Source of the DNA: Aureobasidium sp. EXF-3400
Taxonomy: Eukaryota > Ascomycota > Dothideomycetes > Dothideales > Saccotheciaceae
DNA length: 64,000 nucleotides
Assembly: GCA_024195585.1 (NCBI GenBank)
Contig: SWBL01000062.1
Location: 113,632 to 177,631 of the forward strand
Direction: 5' to 3'
Shown: one piece after another, positions 51,826 to 64,000 of the stretch
Position numbering within the stretch: position 1 is the first letter of the stretch
Layout: every line of letters begins with the position of its first letter
Program-made: the position numbers and the translations under genes
The notes under the pieces: generated by a model
Told to the model about the DNA's origin: nothing
Database searches by the model: none
What the model saw: the letters and a program-made list of their open reading frames with translations, nothing else

Positions 51826-54800
51826 ATGGACGGATTCTACATAGGGTCGTCGCCGATGCGTGCAGTCTTGGCCAGACTCCGCGGCCCGGATATAGATGAC
51901 CACTTGCGGCTGTTCGAAGCAACTGACTGGTCAGCAACAAGCCTGGGACCACTCGATAGCTGGCCGCAGGAACTGGCGACCCAGGTCTTCCTCACTATGC
52001 TGCTACCAGACCCACAGTCTTTGGTCCTTGGCGAGGAAAGTGTGGTCATCTACAATCAAGCCTATGGGCGCCTCATTCGGGACCACCACCCAGCATATTT
52101 CGGGCGACCCGTGGCTACCTGGACGGAGTGGTTGCCGTATTTTGAGCAGATGGGAGCAATCTACGCACAAGCTGAGAAAACTGGACGAGCTTGGGTGAAC
52201 CCAACATTTCCCATGGTCATGAACAGTGGTGGCTTCAAGGAGAACGTGGACTTCAGCTGCACTGTAATCTGTCTGCCTCCACCTTTGAAAGGATTTCTCG
52301 GGTCTTTCAAGGAAACCACGGCGACTGTCGCAGCTGAAAAGAGGAATTTGATCTTGGAGGACTTAGTGTCATTATGGAAAACATCTTCTTCCTTGAAAGC
52401 ACTTTGGGCCAATGTGCTGAACAGCGTTTCTCAACATCCTGAGCTCTTCCCATTCTGCTCGTTGTATTCCGCCACCCTAGCTATACAGAATGATCCGTCA
52501 GTGTCGGACTCGAGCGGAAATGAATCCGATGGTTGCATCTACACACTCGAAGGAACAGTTGAGAGTGAAGATTCAGACCTCTCAGGAATACTCCGGAACC
52601 TTGACTTCGGGACGGAGACGGATGGAGCGTCCCGAGACCCGTTCTTATCATATTTCCAACGAGCCGAGACGACGAGAAGCCCTGTTGCGATGAATCAAAG
52701 CGATATACCTCCAGGATGGCAAAGTATTGCAAAAGCTCGGGATGTTGGCGAAGCTTGTCGGGGAGCCGTTGTTTGTCCTAGTAGCTCTAATCAGCTCAGT
52801 AGAGTACAGGCCTTTTTGGTATTCGGCCTTTCGACTCGAGATGCTTACAATGAATCATACCAGGAGTGGGTCTTGCGGCTACAGCGCGAGCTCTCAGACA
52901 TCGTTGCCTCTATACTCTCGACACAAGAAGCAGCTAGAAAGAAAAGAGAGATAGCGAGGAGACAGCGTCTTGAGTCAGAATTGGTGATTAAAGAGCTTGC
53001 ACTTCAAAGAAAGGAAGCCGAGCTTGCAGCACTTCGAGTCGAAGGGATCACCAAGATTGTTGGATTGGCAAATGTGGCAATCTTCGAGCATGATTTGAAT
53101 GGCCGGCTCGTATTTGCCAATGTAAGTCGCTCGCATGGTTGGTCTCACAGACACTGACGTAAGGCAGGATGCTTTCTATAACATTGTGAGTGCTCATGAG
53201 GATCAGAACGACAGGATATCGTTCCTTCCAACTGAACACTGGGACGCCTTATTACGAGGAGAATCACGAAATTTCGAGTTGAGATGCCGAAATGGGACAT
53301 GGGGTCTTTGCAGCGCTTTGCCGACCAGAAACCACAGTGGTCAAATAGACGCTGTGATAGGCGTGATTACCGATATTGAATCACAGAAACGCGCTGAACA
53401 AGAAGCTTGTGCGAAGCTGGACGCCCTAGAAAAGGCACGGATAGCCGAGAAAAGATATTATCGATTCCTGGAGATCATCCCAAGTGGCATCGCTGTTATA
53501 GACCCAGCTGGACAGATCACATATGCAACAGACGCATGGTTTGAGATGACCGGACATCGACGCTGTGAAATTGGCGAGACCAGGTGGCAAGATGTCATTC
53601 ACGAAGAGGATCTGGAATACGTCGAGCGTTGTTTTGACAAGCTCTCTCTAGAATCTCAACCCTTAGAGTTTCAATTCCGAATGCGTTCACCTTGGATCAA
53701 TCCAGCAGGCGAAAAGTGCGGCAGTAAGTTGACCAGGAACATGCTGTCATTCGACATACTCGTATGCTGCTTCTAGTCCCTGCAGATGTCTTTACAACTG
53801 CAATCTTAGATGCTTGCTGCGAGGAATTTGTGGCGTGATGGTTCATCCTTCAACTGCAATCTGAATGCTGACTCCGCGCTTTTAGGTTCCTGGATGCTTT
53901 GTAACGCGCTTCCCGAGCTCAGAAAAGATGGCACCGTAGAGCAGGTTGTCAGTGCGATCACCGAAATTTCACACCTTAAGTGGGCGGAAACGGTCAATGT
54001 CAATCGTGTCGAAGAAGCCAACGAGAGCAAGAAGCACGCTTTGGCTTTTATTGACATGACCAGTCATGAGGTATACTCATCTCTGCGCCACCTGACGTAT
54101 AGCAACATTGCTGACTAAATCAGATCCGAAATCCGCTAGGCGCGGTAATTCATTGCGCAGATAGCGTTTCCGAGTGTCTGACTGAGCTCAAGATACTGCT
54201 TGCTGATCAAGAAAACCGAAGTCTAAAAGCAAACACAGGTCCAGTGAAAGGTTATCAGCACCTAAACCAGATGATCGACACTGGAATAGAGTCGGTCAAC
54301 ACCATACTGTCATGCTCAGAGCACATGACGAACATAGTCACAGACACCCTGACACTAAGCAAGCTTGACGCAAATTTGTTACGAATCAGCCCTTCTGCAG
54401 TGCGATCGGTCTGCATACTCCAAGACATCCAGAAGATGTTCGAGGTTGAGGCTAAAAGGCTAAGCGTCAACTTGAGCGCGATTGTCGATTCATCTCTGGC
54501 GGCGCAAAATGCGGAATGGATGGCCATCGATACAGGCAGAGTCATGCAGATCTTGATAAACCTTGTGAGTAATGCGATCAAATTTACAAGGACAAGGAAA
54601 GAGGGACCGAAGAACGTGACGGTTCGCGTGGGTGCTTCGAAAACCCGTCCGCTCGATCTTCCGGTTGATTTTACTATTGCGAGGGCGCTCCAAGACAGTA
54701 TATACGACACAGCCGAGTTCTCAGAAAACACTTGCTATCTCTGGTTTACTGTCGAGGACACCGGTATCGGTATGAACTCAGAAGAACAAAACAGAATCTT

Positions 54801-55649
54801 CTCTCGCTTCGCGCAAGGCTCCATTCGAACGCACAAAACCTATGGAGGGTCAGGACTCGGCTTGTTCATTAGCAGGACGTTGAGTGAGCTACAAGGTGGA
54901 GAGATTGGTGTCTCAAGTGAGCCTGATAAAGGCTCTACTTTTGCTTTCTTCGTCAAGGCGCACACAACCTCGCCGCCACAATTGCAGGAAAATAGTAATG
55001 GTCTCTCTAGACTTGCAAGCCCGGCAACTCATGATCTCAAACCAGGAAAGATACCAGTCAGTGTGCTTATCGTCGAAGGTATGTTACGATTGGTCCTGCT
55101 TCCGATCGAACTAAAGCTGACCAGTGTTGTAGATAACGCTGTGAATCAACGCGTCCTGCAAAGAAGTCTCAAAGTTAAGGGCTACCTAACACATGTTGCA
55201 AATCATGGACAGGAAGCACTTGACTTTTTGAGAACGACCAAGCTTTGGAAGTGCAACGAATTTAGCCCTACTGCGCCGGAGATAGATGTTGTTCTCATGG
55301 TAAGCTCCATACTGCTTCTACGACTCCATCCAACTAATTTTTCCTTTCTCTTTAGGACGTAGAGATGCCAATCATGGACGGCCTCGAGTGCGCAAGAAAC
55401 ATCCGAAATTACCAACGCACGGGCGAAATGAGGTCGAACCTTCCCATCATAGCCGCATCTGCAAACGCAAGAGCTGAGCAAATTCAAATGGCTCTAGAAG
55501 CAGGAATGGTAAGTCTTGCTTTTGCCTATGGAAGATTGTGTAGGGACTAACATTCTTGACAGGACGATTCCATCACAAAGCCATTTAGAATCCCGGAGTT
55601 GATGCCCAAGATTGACTCATTCGCTGCATGGGCAAGAGCACAAGGATGA
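51826..55649 (+). CDS. Hybrid sensor histidine kinase with PAS domains and receiver
   Basis: There are seven exons: 51826-53121, 53168-53723, 53886-54070, 54124-55078, 55133-55299, 55356-55508 and 55563-55649, encoding 1,132 aa. No signal or membrane segment is seen, so it should be cytosolic. The N-terminal sensor begins with FEATDWSATSLGPLDSWPQE, a PAS-type entry seen in bacterial kinases. After a coiled coil (about 370-415) come two PAS/PAC repeats, the second containing WYxMTGH-like WFEMTGHRR and ending EISHLKWAE. The H box is FIDMTSHE-IRNPLGAV (His678), with an intron right after HE. The ATPase has NLVSNAIKFT, DTGIGM, RFAQ and GGSGLGL. The receiver has LIVEDNAVNQRVL, phospho-acceptor D1054 in DVEMPIMDG and K1110. 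All catalytic residues are present. The signal sensed is unknown. Confidence 0.9.
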
Positions 55650-56517
55650 TTGCACCACATGCTGGACATATGTCAACCCCTCTTCACATAACAGGAGCAA
55701 ATATCCTTGGGTGCAAGTCGTGGAACTCACGCAATTGTGAAGGGCAAGAACTACCCGAACCTTCCATGTCTCAATGCATTGGACGTCGGTCTTTTGCGCT
55801 CTGGCTGCAAGACACATCAGAACCTGCAGCTTCAGGGAAGTGCGATCCAATGCGAACGAAGCAAGCACTTGCAAAGTCGGTGCTGATCAATTATCAATGA
55901 GCATCAAACCTCGCCTGCACTTCGAGATGTTGATAGCTGCTTGCTATGACAGTCACAACCCTCCGAAACCCCTAGCAAGGTTTGTCTCGGTACAGTGCCT
56001 GAATGCACTTGAGTACTTCTTGCATTCTCTTGCAACAAGGTTTATTGATCTGACGTCGGACGATGATTCTACCGCTCCCGGAAGCGCTCCTGCGCCAGTT
56101 ACTTTGTTCGCGAGCTTCTGTACGAATCTGGTAGACCTCGCTCTACCCGCGTCGAGACAGTGCAGCCCAGAACTTGAGGAGTTGAGCGTGCATTCTCAAG
56201 CAACGAGGCTAGAAGAGGCAGGAGCGTTGTATCGGCGCAGTTCCCCTGGCTCCGCGCCACCAACGAATGTGCACATACACTAGACCATCCACAGTCCGGA
56301 TTCATAGACACTTGCATATTCATCGTAAACAATAGAACTGGTAGTATCGTGGCGTCTACCTATAATATATACAAAGTTGGTCTGCTTGATCCAAATCTAT
56401 GCCATCGGTCGTTTCAAACGCTTCTTGTCTATCATATCCAGTTGTGGACCGAACTCCAGGCTCGCATAAAATCTGTCCTGCCGTAAAAAAACAAGGTCCA
56501 AGTTGCGAATAATAGAA
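55650..56517. other. Intergenic between convergent histidine kinase and acyltransferase genes
   Basis: A frame of 169 codons at 55774-56283 is open but lacks motif or codon-use support and overlaps the histidine kinase 3' flank. I treat it as chance. Confidence 0.45.
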
Positions 56518-58002
56518 TCATGGTTGATGTTCTCTGGGTGACTTCTCGATCAACAAGCCGTCGCTACCGACTTCATCTGCACCGGGCAGAAGCGAATTCT
56601 CGAACCATCTTGTGAATCTAACGATGGGGATGTCGACGAACCTCCAGAAGAGATCCGCGAACCAGATAGTCATAGGAATCACAATCACACCTCCCAGAAC
56701 GAATCCGGATTCGTATTGGAAGAGTGTCTCCTTGCCAGTAATCTGCCAGAATCCATACACGGAGACATAGCCAATCGTCTTTAGTGTAAAGCCGTGAACG
56801 AGATACAGCGCGAATGAGATGTTTCCCAGATAACGGCTCAATGCATTGTTGAAGAGGAATTGGAGTCGGCTGTCGAGGCTGGTCGAGTAGATCATGATCA
56901 TCGCACCAAGACAGTGCCAAAATCGATAGTCTTCACCTTCACGCAGACCAGACGGGGCGAATTTGTACAAGGTGGAGTAACCGGGAGCAAACTTGGCTTC
57001 TTGGGATGGGTATGAGAGGAAGAAAAGACTCAGAGCAAAGGCAGAGTAAGTGCACCAGACGGTCATCTGGCTACGCGGCTCGTCTTCGTCGGAGAAAGGA
57101 TCAACATTGACGCTGCTGTCCTTCTTCTCCTGATGGATGATGTTGGCTTCGGCGATCAGAGCGCCACTCCAGAATGCGCTCAACTCCCAGGCGTCTGCTT
57201 GGAAGGCGCAAGCGACAAAAACAGCCAACAGAACCATTCTAACTCTGGTACGGACAAGAGCCAATCCAGCGATGGTTAGGAACAGAACGTAAGAGCACCT
57301 GAATTCCTGCGGAATAGTCCACAGATGGACATCGTATCTGGACTCAGGCCAGTGCTTGTGTGTAAAGATGTCAAACAGCTGGAGGGTCTCGTGCGTCCAA
57401 TCTCTTGCTTGTTCCCAGAAAGTCGGCAATATGCGAGGCTGTGGGTCGTGGGCCCAGCCAAGGAAGATAGATCTGAAAACATCCTCGGGTCCGGCAATCG
57501 AGTTGGGGCCGTCGTATATGCCTATGCGAATTGCGAAGAAGACGATGAGAGTTGAGGCAATGCAAGGGAGGTAAAGGCGCAATGGACGTCTCAGAATGGA
57601 TGAGGCAAGGGTGCGCATCAGCTGTTCGTAGGAATTCTTTCTGATCAGTTTCAGTGCCTTGAGCGACAAGGCGTAGCCGGAGATGACGAAGAAGATGGCC
57701 ACCATTGCCTCTCCACTGTACATAAGTCTCAAGATGGGTAGTTGCAGCAAGTGATGATTCTCATTGGGATGCTCGGGGTCCTTAACCGTGCCGTATGAGA
57801 TGAGACCTTTTCGGTGATAGCAGAACTCGAAGTGACGGAGGAAGACGAAAAAGGCAGCCCATCCGCGAGCGCCATCCAGCCATGCGGTAGGAGAGACACG
57901 GGTTGGTTTGTGAGGTACATCGACGACAAGATGGTGTAAGAAGCTGGGCAGAAGGGCGAGCAAGAAGCCCGACAGCTTCCTCTCCTTGTCGCCGCCAATC
58001 AT
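56518..58002 (-). CDS. Acyltransferase-3 family membrane protein, 494 aa
   Basis: The first 40 residues hold a hydrophobic stretch (LSGFLLALLPSFLHHLVVDV). The acyltransferase-3 (OafA/YrhL-like) signature is TAWLDGARGWAAFFVFLRHF (about 38-57), with the catalytic-type RHF in the place of the usual H, then MVAIFFVISGYALSLKALKL. About ten hydrophobic helices follow, including VLFLTIAGLALV, FALSLFFLSYP, ISFALYLVHGFTLKTIGY (conserved SxxxYLxH) and GGVIVIPMTIWFADLFWRFV. Such enzymes transfer acyl groups to carbohydrates, lipids or secondary metabolites across a membrane; fungal members are often uncharacterised. A GTAAGT/CTCCAG pair upstream could add a leader exon, but the frame does not continue. 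Confidence 0.85.
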   Translation of the reverse strand: MIGGDKERKLSGFLLALLPSFLHHLVVDVPHKPTRVSPTAWLDGARGWAAFFVFLRHFEFCYHRKGLISYGTVKDPEHPNENHHLLQLPILRLMYSGEAMVAIFFVISGYALSLKALKLIRKNSYEQLMRTLASSILRRPLRLYLPCIASTLIVFFAIRIGIYDGPNSIAGPEDVFRSIFLGWAHDPQPRILPTFWEQARDWTHETLQLFDIFTHKHWPESRYDVHLWTIPQEFRCSYVLFLTIAGLALVRTRVRMVLLAVFVACAFQADAWELSAFWSGALIAEANIIHQEKKDSSVNVDPFSDEDEPRSQMTVWCTYSAFALSLFFLSYPSQEAKFAPGYSTLYKFAPSGLREGEDYRFWHCLGAMIMIYSTSLDSRLQFLFNNALSRYLGNISFALYLVHGFTLKTIGYVSVYGFWQITGKETLFQYESGFVLGGVIVIPMTIWFADLFWRFVDIPIVRFTRWFENSLLPGADEVGSDGLLIEKSPREHQP

Positions 58003-59310
58003 GTCTGGAGTGTTGACGACAGTGATGATGGCGGTGATGAGAAGCAGAAGTCGAGGGCCATCGAGAACAAAAGAGAAGGCATGACTTACATAGCTAGTTC
58101 CTCGGTAGTAAATTGGGTTCCCATGATTGTAACTTCCTGAAACACGCAGCCATCACGTAGGCACGCGCTGTCTCCGAAAAAGCGTAAACACTAGACATTC
58201 CAACCGCTAAGCCACCAGACTGATTGGAACAGCTGAATGCCACATGCCAAAGTCTATTCGGTGAGTCCAACACGCTTCTGCAAGTACAGTAGTACCGCAT
58301 GGTGAGTCTGACGCTGTGTTGTTGAGGCTGATGCTCACCATCATTTCACAGTGATCTTCAGCATTCGTAAGAGCTTGTGGAGACACAAGGTTGATCCGTC
58401 TCCCGCGCCCGCGTGGTGAAAGCATGCCGTCGATGTCCAAAGCCATGCTACAACTTAGAGTTCCGGGTAACCATCATAATTGCTGCATCTTTCAGCTTCT
58501 TGTTCGCTCAAGGCAGTGTGCCGTCTCCAAACGTCCGTGTGGTTGGTTTGAGGACTTGGACGGTAAGGTAAAACGATGTGGCCAGCCCACGACAGGCTGT
58601 TGCCAACGTGTTGATGACACGATGATCGCAATGAGGCCGCGGCTCAGCTGAGTAGCTTGATTCACCTTATGCATCTATTGAATCATTAGTCGCGCCAATT
58701 GCTATTTCCATTCTTCAGCTGGTCTTGAATATACGATGGTCATACCATCGCCTTCCTCATCTTGCTTCTCGACCAGTCCGATCGACTCACCATGACTTTT
58801 GGAAACAGACTCCACGACAGAAGTGCTGCAAAGGTCAGGCTACATTCGCTCTCTCGAAGCCATCCCCCGTCTGAAAATCATCGCGGTGTAGCTATAGAAA
58901 TGCACAACAGTATCCCGCATAGCGTGATATCCACAGAGATGTTCTGAGACGACCCCTCTCAATGGACATCACATCATGCCAAAAAGTATCGTGCATATTT
59001 ACAGCTACATTGCTACAGACCCACGAAGTGGAGAGGCAAACTACATCTGGAGAGGTTGTCATGAGCAATATGGTGTAACATTTACGATAAAGAATCACTA
59101 CAAGAAATCAACGCTTGTTAAACACAAAAACGAGAAACCAAAAAACATCCCAACGTTACATCGTTCCCTCTATCATACACAATTCTCTTTTGCGTTTGCG
59201 TCTCTATATTTTTTCGTGACGCCATGGGTATATTTTCAAAAGTGACATGAACGAATGCATGACCGGATGCTTTTAATGGCCGTGAAAAGTCGACAAGTCT
59301 ACCGACTGCT
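58003..59310. other. Intergenic, acyltransferase 5' flank and glutamate synthase 3' flank
   Basis: Mostly featureless. One minus-strand frame at 58446-58207 starts MALDIDGMLSPRGR, resembling HAD motif I, but it is too short for a HAD enzyme. Past 59000 the sequence is AT-rich and probably the glutamate synthase 3' untranslated region. Confidence 0.45.
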
Positions 59311-62300
59311 TTACGAGGCAGCAGAGACGAGCTCGAGAGGAGCACCCTTGGTCTTGTGAAGCAACTCGTAGGGAGGACGCTTGACAATGCCACCAGTGAT
59401 AGGCAACTGAGTACCCATGCCAGTGAGGTAAGAGTCAACGTCACGAGCGGCCATGCGGCCTTCGTTGATACCCCAAACAATCAAAGATTGACCGCGACGG
59501 CAATCACCAGCGGCGAAGACACCAGGAAGATTGGTGTTGTACTTGCCAGGAGGAGTCTTGACGTTCTTGCGAGCATCCTTCTCAATCTCGTCACCAAGAA
59601 CACGAGCCTCAGGGCCAAGGAAACCCATAGAGAGCAGGACAAGGTCAGCAGGGAAGAACTCCTCGCTACCCTCAACCTGCTTCATGTCCCAACCGCCAGA
59701 AGCGCTCTTGGTCCACTCAACACGGACAGTGTTGATACCCTTGACCTTGCCAGTGCCATCGTCGACGAAGTCCTTGGAAAGAATACAGTACTCACGAGGG
59801 TCCTTGCCCATGTGGGTCTTGACCTCGGAGTGACCGTAGTCAACACGGTAGATACGGGGCCACTGAGGCCAGGGGTTGTCACGAGCACGCTCGGTAGGAG
59901 GCTGAGGAAGCAGCTCAAAGTTGACAACCGACTTGGCACCGTGACGAACGGAAGTGCCGATACAGTCGTTACCAGTGTCACCACCACCAATGACAATAAC
60001 GTGCTTGTCCTTGGCAGAGATGTACTCGCCGTCAGAAAGACCAGAGTCGAGAAGAGATTTGGTGTTCTTGTGCAAGAACTGCATGGCGAAGTGGATACCC
60101 TCCAAGTTACGGCCAGGAATGGGCAAGTCTCTGGCGACGGTGGCACCAGTGGCAAGGACAACGGCGTCATGCTCGGCTCTAAGGGACTCGAGGGTAACAT
60201 CGCCCTCACCAACCGAGACACCGGTGACAAAGTTGATGCCCTCAGCAGCCATGAAGTCAACACGGCGCTGGACGACGTTCTTGTCGAGCTTCATGTTGGG
60301 AATACCATACATGAGCAGACCACCGACACGGTCGGCTCTCTCGTAGACGGTGACACTGTGGCCAGCCTTGTTCAACTGGTCAGCAGCTGCCATACCAGCG
60401 GGACCGGAACCAACAATGGCGACAGTCTTGCCACTGCGGACCTGAGGAGGAGAAGGAACCATCCAGCCCATCTCGAAACCACGGTCAATAATGGCGCACT
60501 CGATGGACTTGATGCCAACGGGGTCCTCGTTGATACCAAGAACGCAAGCACCCTCGCAAGGAGCAGGGCAAACACGACCAGTGAACTCGGGGAAGTTGTT
60601 GGTCATGAGAAGTCTGTTCAGAGCGTCCCTCCATTGATTTTGAAACACTAATTCGTTCCATTTGGGGATGATGTTGGAGATAGGGCAGCCAGTATCCGAC
60701 TGACAGAAAGGTACACCACAGTCCATGCAACGAGCGGTCTGGTATTTGAGCTCGTCCTCGTTCAGACGTTGAGAAAGCTCCTGCCAGTCGCGAGTTCTGG
60801 TCTTAGCGCTACGGTACTTCTCCGAGCGACGCTGGTACTTCATGAAACCCTTGGTCTTGTCGAGGACAAGAGCAGAGCGTTTCTTCTCAGCCTTGCCGTC
60901 TTGGACACTCTCCTCGATATCGAGAAGGTCGTCCTTCTTCTTCTGACGATCCTCAGCCTCGTTCTGCTTCTTCTGAGAGTCCTCGTGGAGAGAGCGAACA
61001 GGGTTGCCGGGCATGATGGGGAGAGGGTATTGGGCTCTCTTGGCCTCGGCAGCCTTCTTAGCCTCCTCCTCCATGACACGCTTGTAGTCAGTAGGCAGAA
61101 CCTTGACGAAGCGGTGCAAGGCACGCGAGAAGTCGAGGAGAACACGAGCAGCAAGCTCAGAACCAGTGTAGTGGTGGTGGTCCTCGATAAGACCGCGGAC
61201 AAAGGCGATCTCAGCAGGGTCCTCCAGAGGAGAAAGCTCAACCATCTCCTGGTTGACCTTGCCCTCAAAGTCGCGCTGCATGTCAAGAACATAAGCGATA
61301 CCACCAGACATACCGGCAGCAAAGTTTCTACCAGTAGGTCCAAGAATGAGAACACGACCACCAGTCATGTACTCGCAACCGTGGTCACCAACACCCTCAA
61401 CGACAGCAGTGGCACCGGAGTTTCTGACGGCGAAACGCTCAGCACCCATACCGCGGAAGAAGCACTGACCGCTGGTAGCACCGTAGAGACAGGTGTTACC
61501 AACGATGACGTTCTCCTCAGCCTTGAAGACTGCGTTTCTGGGAGGGTAGACGATCAAACGACCGCCGGACAGACCCTTACCGACATAGTCGTTGCAGTCA
61601 CCCTCGAGCTCAAGAGTGATACCGGGTGCAAGGAAGGCACCGAAGGACTGACCGGCAGAGCCACGAATGTTGGCGTGGATGGTGTCGGTGGGCAGACCCT
61701 TCTCACCGTAGCGCTTGCTGACTTGGTATGAAAGAGTAGCACCAAGAGCACGGTCAGTGTTGACAACATCGCACTCAATGCGGCAAGGGTGCCCCTTCTC
61801 GAGAGCAAGCTCAGACTCAGAGATAAGCTTGTTGTCGAGACGGACATGGAGCTTGTGGTCCTGCTTGCGGACGTTGTAGGTGGCAACGCCAGAACGGAGG
61901 GTGTGGGCAGGTGTCAAGATGAGGGAAAGATCGATGTTCTCGGTCTTTCCATTGCGGAGGTCGTCACGAACGCGCAGAACCTCAGTACGGCCAACCATCT
62001 CGTTAATGGTACGGAAACCAAGCTTGGCCATGATAGCACGAAGTTCGTTGGCGACGTAGTAGAAGAAGTTGATAACGTGCTCAGGGGTACCCTTGAACTT
62101 GCTTCTCAACTCGGGGTCCTGGGTGGCAATACCGACAGGGCAGGTGTTCAAGTGGCACTTGCGCATCATGATACATCCCATGGCGATAAGAGGAGTGGTA
62201 GCGAAGCCCCATTCCTCAGCACCCAACAAACAAGCAATAGCAACGTCACGACCAGTACGGAGTTGACCATCAGTCTGAACAATGACACGGCCACGGAGGT

Positions 62301-64000
62301 CGTTCAGGACCAGGGTCTGGTGAGTCTCGGCAAGACCCAACTCCCAGGGCAGACCAGCGTACTTGATACCGGTCCATCTGGAAGCACCAGTACCACCATC
62401 GTGACCAGAGATCAGAATGTGATCAGCTCTGGCCTTTGCGACACCAGAAGCGACAATACCGACACCAGTCTCCGAGACAAGCTTGACGGAAACACGAGAG
62501 CGGGGGTTGGAACACTTCAGATCGTAGATGAGCTGCTTCAAGTCCTCAATAGAGTAAATATCGTGGTGAGGAGGGGGAGAGATCAGACCGACACCAGGGG
62601 TGGAGTGACGAGTGCGAGCGATAGGTCCAGACACCTTGTGTCCAGGAAGCTCACCACCCTCACCAGGCTTGGCACCCTGGGCCATCTTGATTTGAAGCTC
62701 ATCGGCGTCAGCCAGGTAGGCACTGGTGACACCGAAACGACCAGAGGCAATCTGCTTGATGGCAGAACGCATAGTGTCGCCATTGTCCATGCGCAAGCTA
62801 CGCTCGGGATCCTCACCACCTTCTCCGGTGTTGGACTTACCACCCAATCTGTTCATGGCAACAGCGAGGGTAGAGTGCGACTCCATTGAGATTGATCCGT
62901 AAGACATGGCACCAGTAACGAATCTGCGGACAATCTCAGTCCAAGGTTCGACCTGGTCGATAGGGACGGGAGCACAGTCTTCGAAGTCGAAATCAAGGAG
63001 ACCACGGAGGGTACAGTTCTTGATCTGCTCGTACTCGGATCTGGAGTAAGCCTCGTAGGACTTGTCGTTCTTGGTACGGACGGCATCCTGGATGTTGGCA
63101 ATAGAGGTAGGGTCGTTGACGTGAGGCTCACCGCCATCACGCCAGTGGTACTCACCAGTCTCGGCAAGACCAGGAATCTCCAAGATGTTGCGGCTAGGGT
63201 AACCCTTCTCGTGGAGAGCGAAGGCGTCCTGAGCAATGAGCTCGAAAGTCATACCCTTGATACGGGTGGCAGTACCAGTGAAGCAGCGATCGACAACAGA
63301 GTCATCGATACCGAGAGCCTCGAAGATCTGTGCACCCTTGTAACTCTGAAGGGTGGAAATACCCATCTTGGACATAACCTTCAGGATACCACCGTCCAGT
63401 GAGTGCTTGTAGTTGTCAATGAGCTGTTCAGGGGTGAGCTTCTTTCTGATCAGACCCTCACGAGCCATCTTCATGATACACTCAATTGCGAGGTAAGGGC
63501 AGATAGCATCAGCACCGTAACCGACCAAAACACACATGTGGTGGACCTCACGAGCCTCAGCGGTCTCAACGACCAAAGCGACCTGCGAACGCCACTTGTT
63601 GCGAACAAGATGGTGGTGAACCATACCAGTAGCAAGGACGGCGGAAACGGCGACACGGTCAGCTGAGGTGGCGCGATCGGACAAGACGATGATTCTGTCG
63701 TTCTTCTCGATGGCCTCTGCAGCCTGGTCACAGATGCGGTCAAGAGCATCAAGGTAACCTTGGATTCCCTCCTTCTTGGGGAAGGTAATGTCGACGGTGT
63801 GAACATTCCACTCGCGGTGCAGTTGCGAGATCTGGTTCAAGGCGTTGAACTCTTCGATAGAGAGCATGGGCGAGGGAAGCAGGAGACGGTGGCACTGAGA
63901 GGGGCTCATCTCGAGCAAGTTGCCCTGAGGACCAACGTAGGCCTCGAGTGACATGACGACTGCTTCTCTGATGGGGTCGATAGGAGGGTTGGTGACTTGA
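59311..64000 (-). CDS. glt1: NADH-dependent glutamate synthase (GOGAT), 5' end outside window
   Basis: The minus-strand frame is open through the right edge of the window (1,563 codons seen, including the stop); the real start and the N-terminal glutaminase domain lie beyond. The segment starts in the central domain ([20 protein letters not shown]). The FMN/synthase domain follows, with [38 protein letters not shown] and the 3Fe-4S cysteines in [20 protein letters not shown]. Then come the GxGxG glutamate-synthase helix ([29 protein letters not shown]), a charged linker and the small-subunit-like part. That part has 4Fe-4S motifs ([31 protein letters not shown]), the FAD site [18 protein letters not shown] and the NAD site [14 protein letters not shown]. 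It makes glutamate from glutamine and 2-oxoglutarate. The fused large-plus-small layout is the fungal form. The long antisense frames here are codon-bias shadows. Confidence 0.97.
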   Translation of the reverse strand, partial: QVTNPPIDPIREAVVMSLEAYVGPQGNLLEMSPSQCHRLLLPSPMLSIEEFNALNQISQLHREWNVHTVDITFPKKEGIQGYLDALDRICDQAAEAIEKNDRIIVLSDRATSADRVAVSAVLATGMVHHHLVRNKWRSQVALVVETAEAREVHHMCVLVGYGADAICPYLAIECIMKMAREGLIRKKLTPEQLIDNYKHSLDGGILKVMSKMGISTLQSYKGAQIFEALGIDDSVVDRCFTGTATRIKGMTFELIAQDAFALHEKGYPSRNILEIPGLAETGEYHWRDGGEPHVNDPTSIANIQDAVRTKNDKSYEAYSRSEYEQIKNCTLRGLLDFDFEDCAPVPIDQVEPWTEIVRRFVTGAMSYGSISMESHSTLAVAMNRLGGKSNTGEGGEDPERSLRMDNGDTMRSAIKQIASGRFGVTSAYLADADELQIKMAQGAKPGEGGELPGHKVSGPIARTRHSTPGVGLISPPPHHDIYSIEDLKQLIYDLKCSNPRSRVSVKLVSETGVGIVASGVAKARADHILISGHDGGTGASRWTGIKYAGLPWELGLAETHQTLVLNDLRGRVIVQTDGQLRTGRDVAIACLLGAEEWGFATTPLIAMGCIMMRKCHLNTCPVGIATQDPELRSKFKGTPEHVINFFYYVANELRAIMAKLGFRTINEMVGRTEVLRVRDDLRNGKTENIDLSLILTPAHTLRSGVATYNVRKQDHKLHVRLDNKLISESELALEKGHPCRIECDVVNTDRALGATLSYQVSKRYGEKGLPTDTIHANIRGSAGQSFGAFLAPGITLELEGDCNDYVGKGLSGGRLIVYPPRNAVFKAEENVIVGNTCLYGATSGQCFFRGMGAERFAVRNSGATAVVEGVGDHGCEYMTGGRVLILGPTGRNFAAGMSGGIAYVLDMQRDFEGKVNQEMVELSPLEDPAEIAFVRGLIEDHHHYTGSELAARVLLDFSRALHRFVKVLPTDYKRVMEEEAKKAAEAKRAQYPLPIMPGNPVRSLHEDSQKKQNEAEDRQKKKDDLLDIEESVQDGKAEKKRSALVLDKTKGFMKYQRRSEKYRSAKTRTRDWQELSQRLNEDELKYQTARCMDCGVPFCQSDTGCPISNIIPKWNELVFQNQWRDALNRLLMTNNFPEFTGRVCPAPCEGACVLGINEDPVGIKSIECAIIDRGFEMGWMVPSPPQVRSGKTVAIVGSGPAGMAAADQLNKAGHSVTVYERADRVGGLLMYGIPNMKLDKNVVQRRVDFMAAEGINFVTGVSVGEGDVTLESLRAEHDAVVLATGATVARDLPIPGRNLEGIHFAMQFLHKNTKSLLDSGLSDGEYISAKDKHVIVIGGGDTGNDCIGTSVRHGAKSVVNFELLPQPPTERARDNPWPQWPRIYRVDYGHSEVKTHMGKDPREYCILSKDFVDDGTGKVKGINTVRVEWTKSASGGWDMKQVEGSEEFFPADLVLLSMGFLGPEARVLGDEIEKDARKNVKTPPGKYNTNLPGVFAAGDCRRGQSLIVWGINEGRMAARDVDSYLTGMGTQLPITGGIVKRPPYELLHKTKGAPLELVSAAS

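Noticed and set aside
55774..56283. 169-codon frame between the histidine kinase and the acyltransferase
   Set aside because: No domain, overlaps the likely 3' region of the kinase gene, and its start lies in poor context.
59356..62889. Long plus-strand frames of 431, 320 and 366 codons opposite glutamate synthase
   Set aside because: They are exact shadows of the highly biased codons of the conserved minus-strand gene; they are low-complexity (Thr/Val/Leu/Ser) and have no domain motif.

Overview
The window is nuclear DNA from a filamentous ascomycete (Pezizomycotina). The evidence is short spliceosomal introns (mostly 44-60 nt, GTAHGT-type donors, CTRAC branch sites, YAG acceptors), compact genes of about 2-3 kb, and families typical of these fungi: a hybrid histidine kinase, a GH76 mannanase, a CAP/PRY protein, and Nnf1, Sae2, Laa1 and Pet100 orthologues. 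Gene style and roughly even base composition would fit a dothideomycete, but that placement is a guess. No transposon, virus, rRNA or CRISPR was recognised.

Layout. 1-12 kb: a PH-like protein, kinetochore subunit Nnf1, a two-pass mitochondrial membrane protein, an aldo-keto reductase, the Sae2/CtIP resection factor and an F-box protein. 12.3 kb: an intron-bearing tRNA gene. 12.5-24.5 kb: a giant HEAT-repeat Laa1/HEATR5 protein, a TACO1/YebC mitochondrial translation factor, the Pet100 COX assembly factor, an FCP1-type HAD protein and a C2H2 zinc-finger protein. 25-33 kb: GH76, an ADP-ribose pyrophosphatase (Ysa1), an SSP411/SPATA20 thioredoxin-domain protein and a secreted CAP protein. 33-40 kb: a gene-poor stretch with one convincing orphan gene that ends in a CaaX box. 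40-44 kb: a ubiquitin protease, the Trm9 tRNA methyltransferase and the Utr4 enolase-phosphatase. 44-51 kb: a long intergenic stretch running into an ATG-depleted leader, a Ksp1-type kinase, then a GNAT acetyltransferase. 52-58 kb: a seven-exon hybrid histidine kinase and an acyltransferase-3 membrane protein. 59.3 kb to the end: most of NADH-dependent glutamate synthase, cut off by the window edge.

These are mostly independent housekeeping genes, not a pathway cluster. Several close pairs share divergent promoters (nnf1/membrane protein, sae2/F-box, laa1/TACO1, pet100/HAD, USP/trm9) or converge closely (TACO1/pet100, 122 bp; trm9/utr4, 12 bp).

The most unusual signals are: a leader of about 1.1 kb before the Ksp1 kinase with a single upstream ATG; three mitochondrial-type enzymes that each carry a weak first ATG plus a stronger internal ATG just after a presequence; a tRNA gene whose fold predicts an Ile(AAU)-like anticodon loop with G at position 33; and the CaaX orphan in the gene-poor region. 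Intron positions come from reading splice signals and frame continuity; no alignment or RNA data were available.
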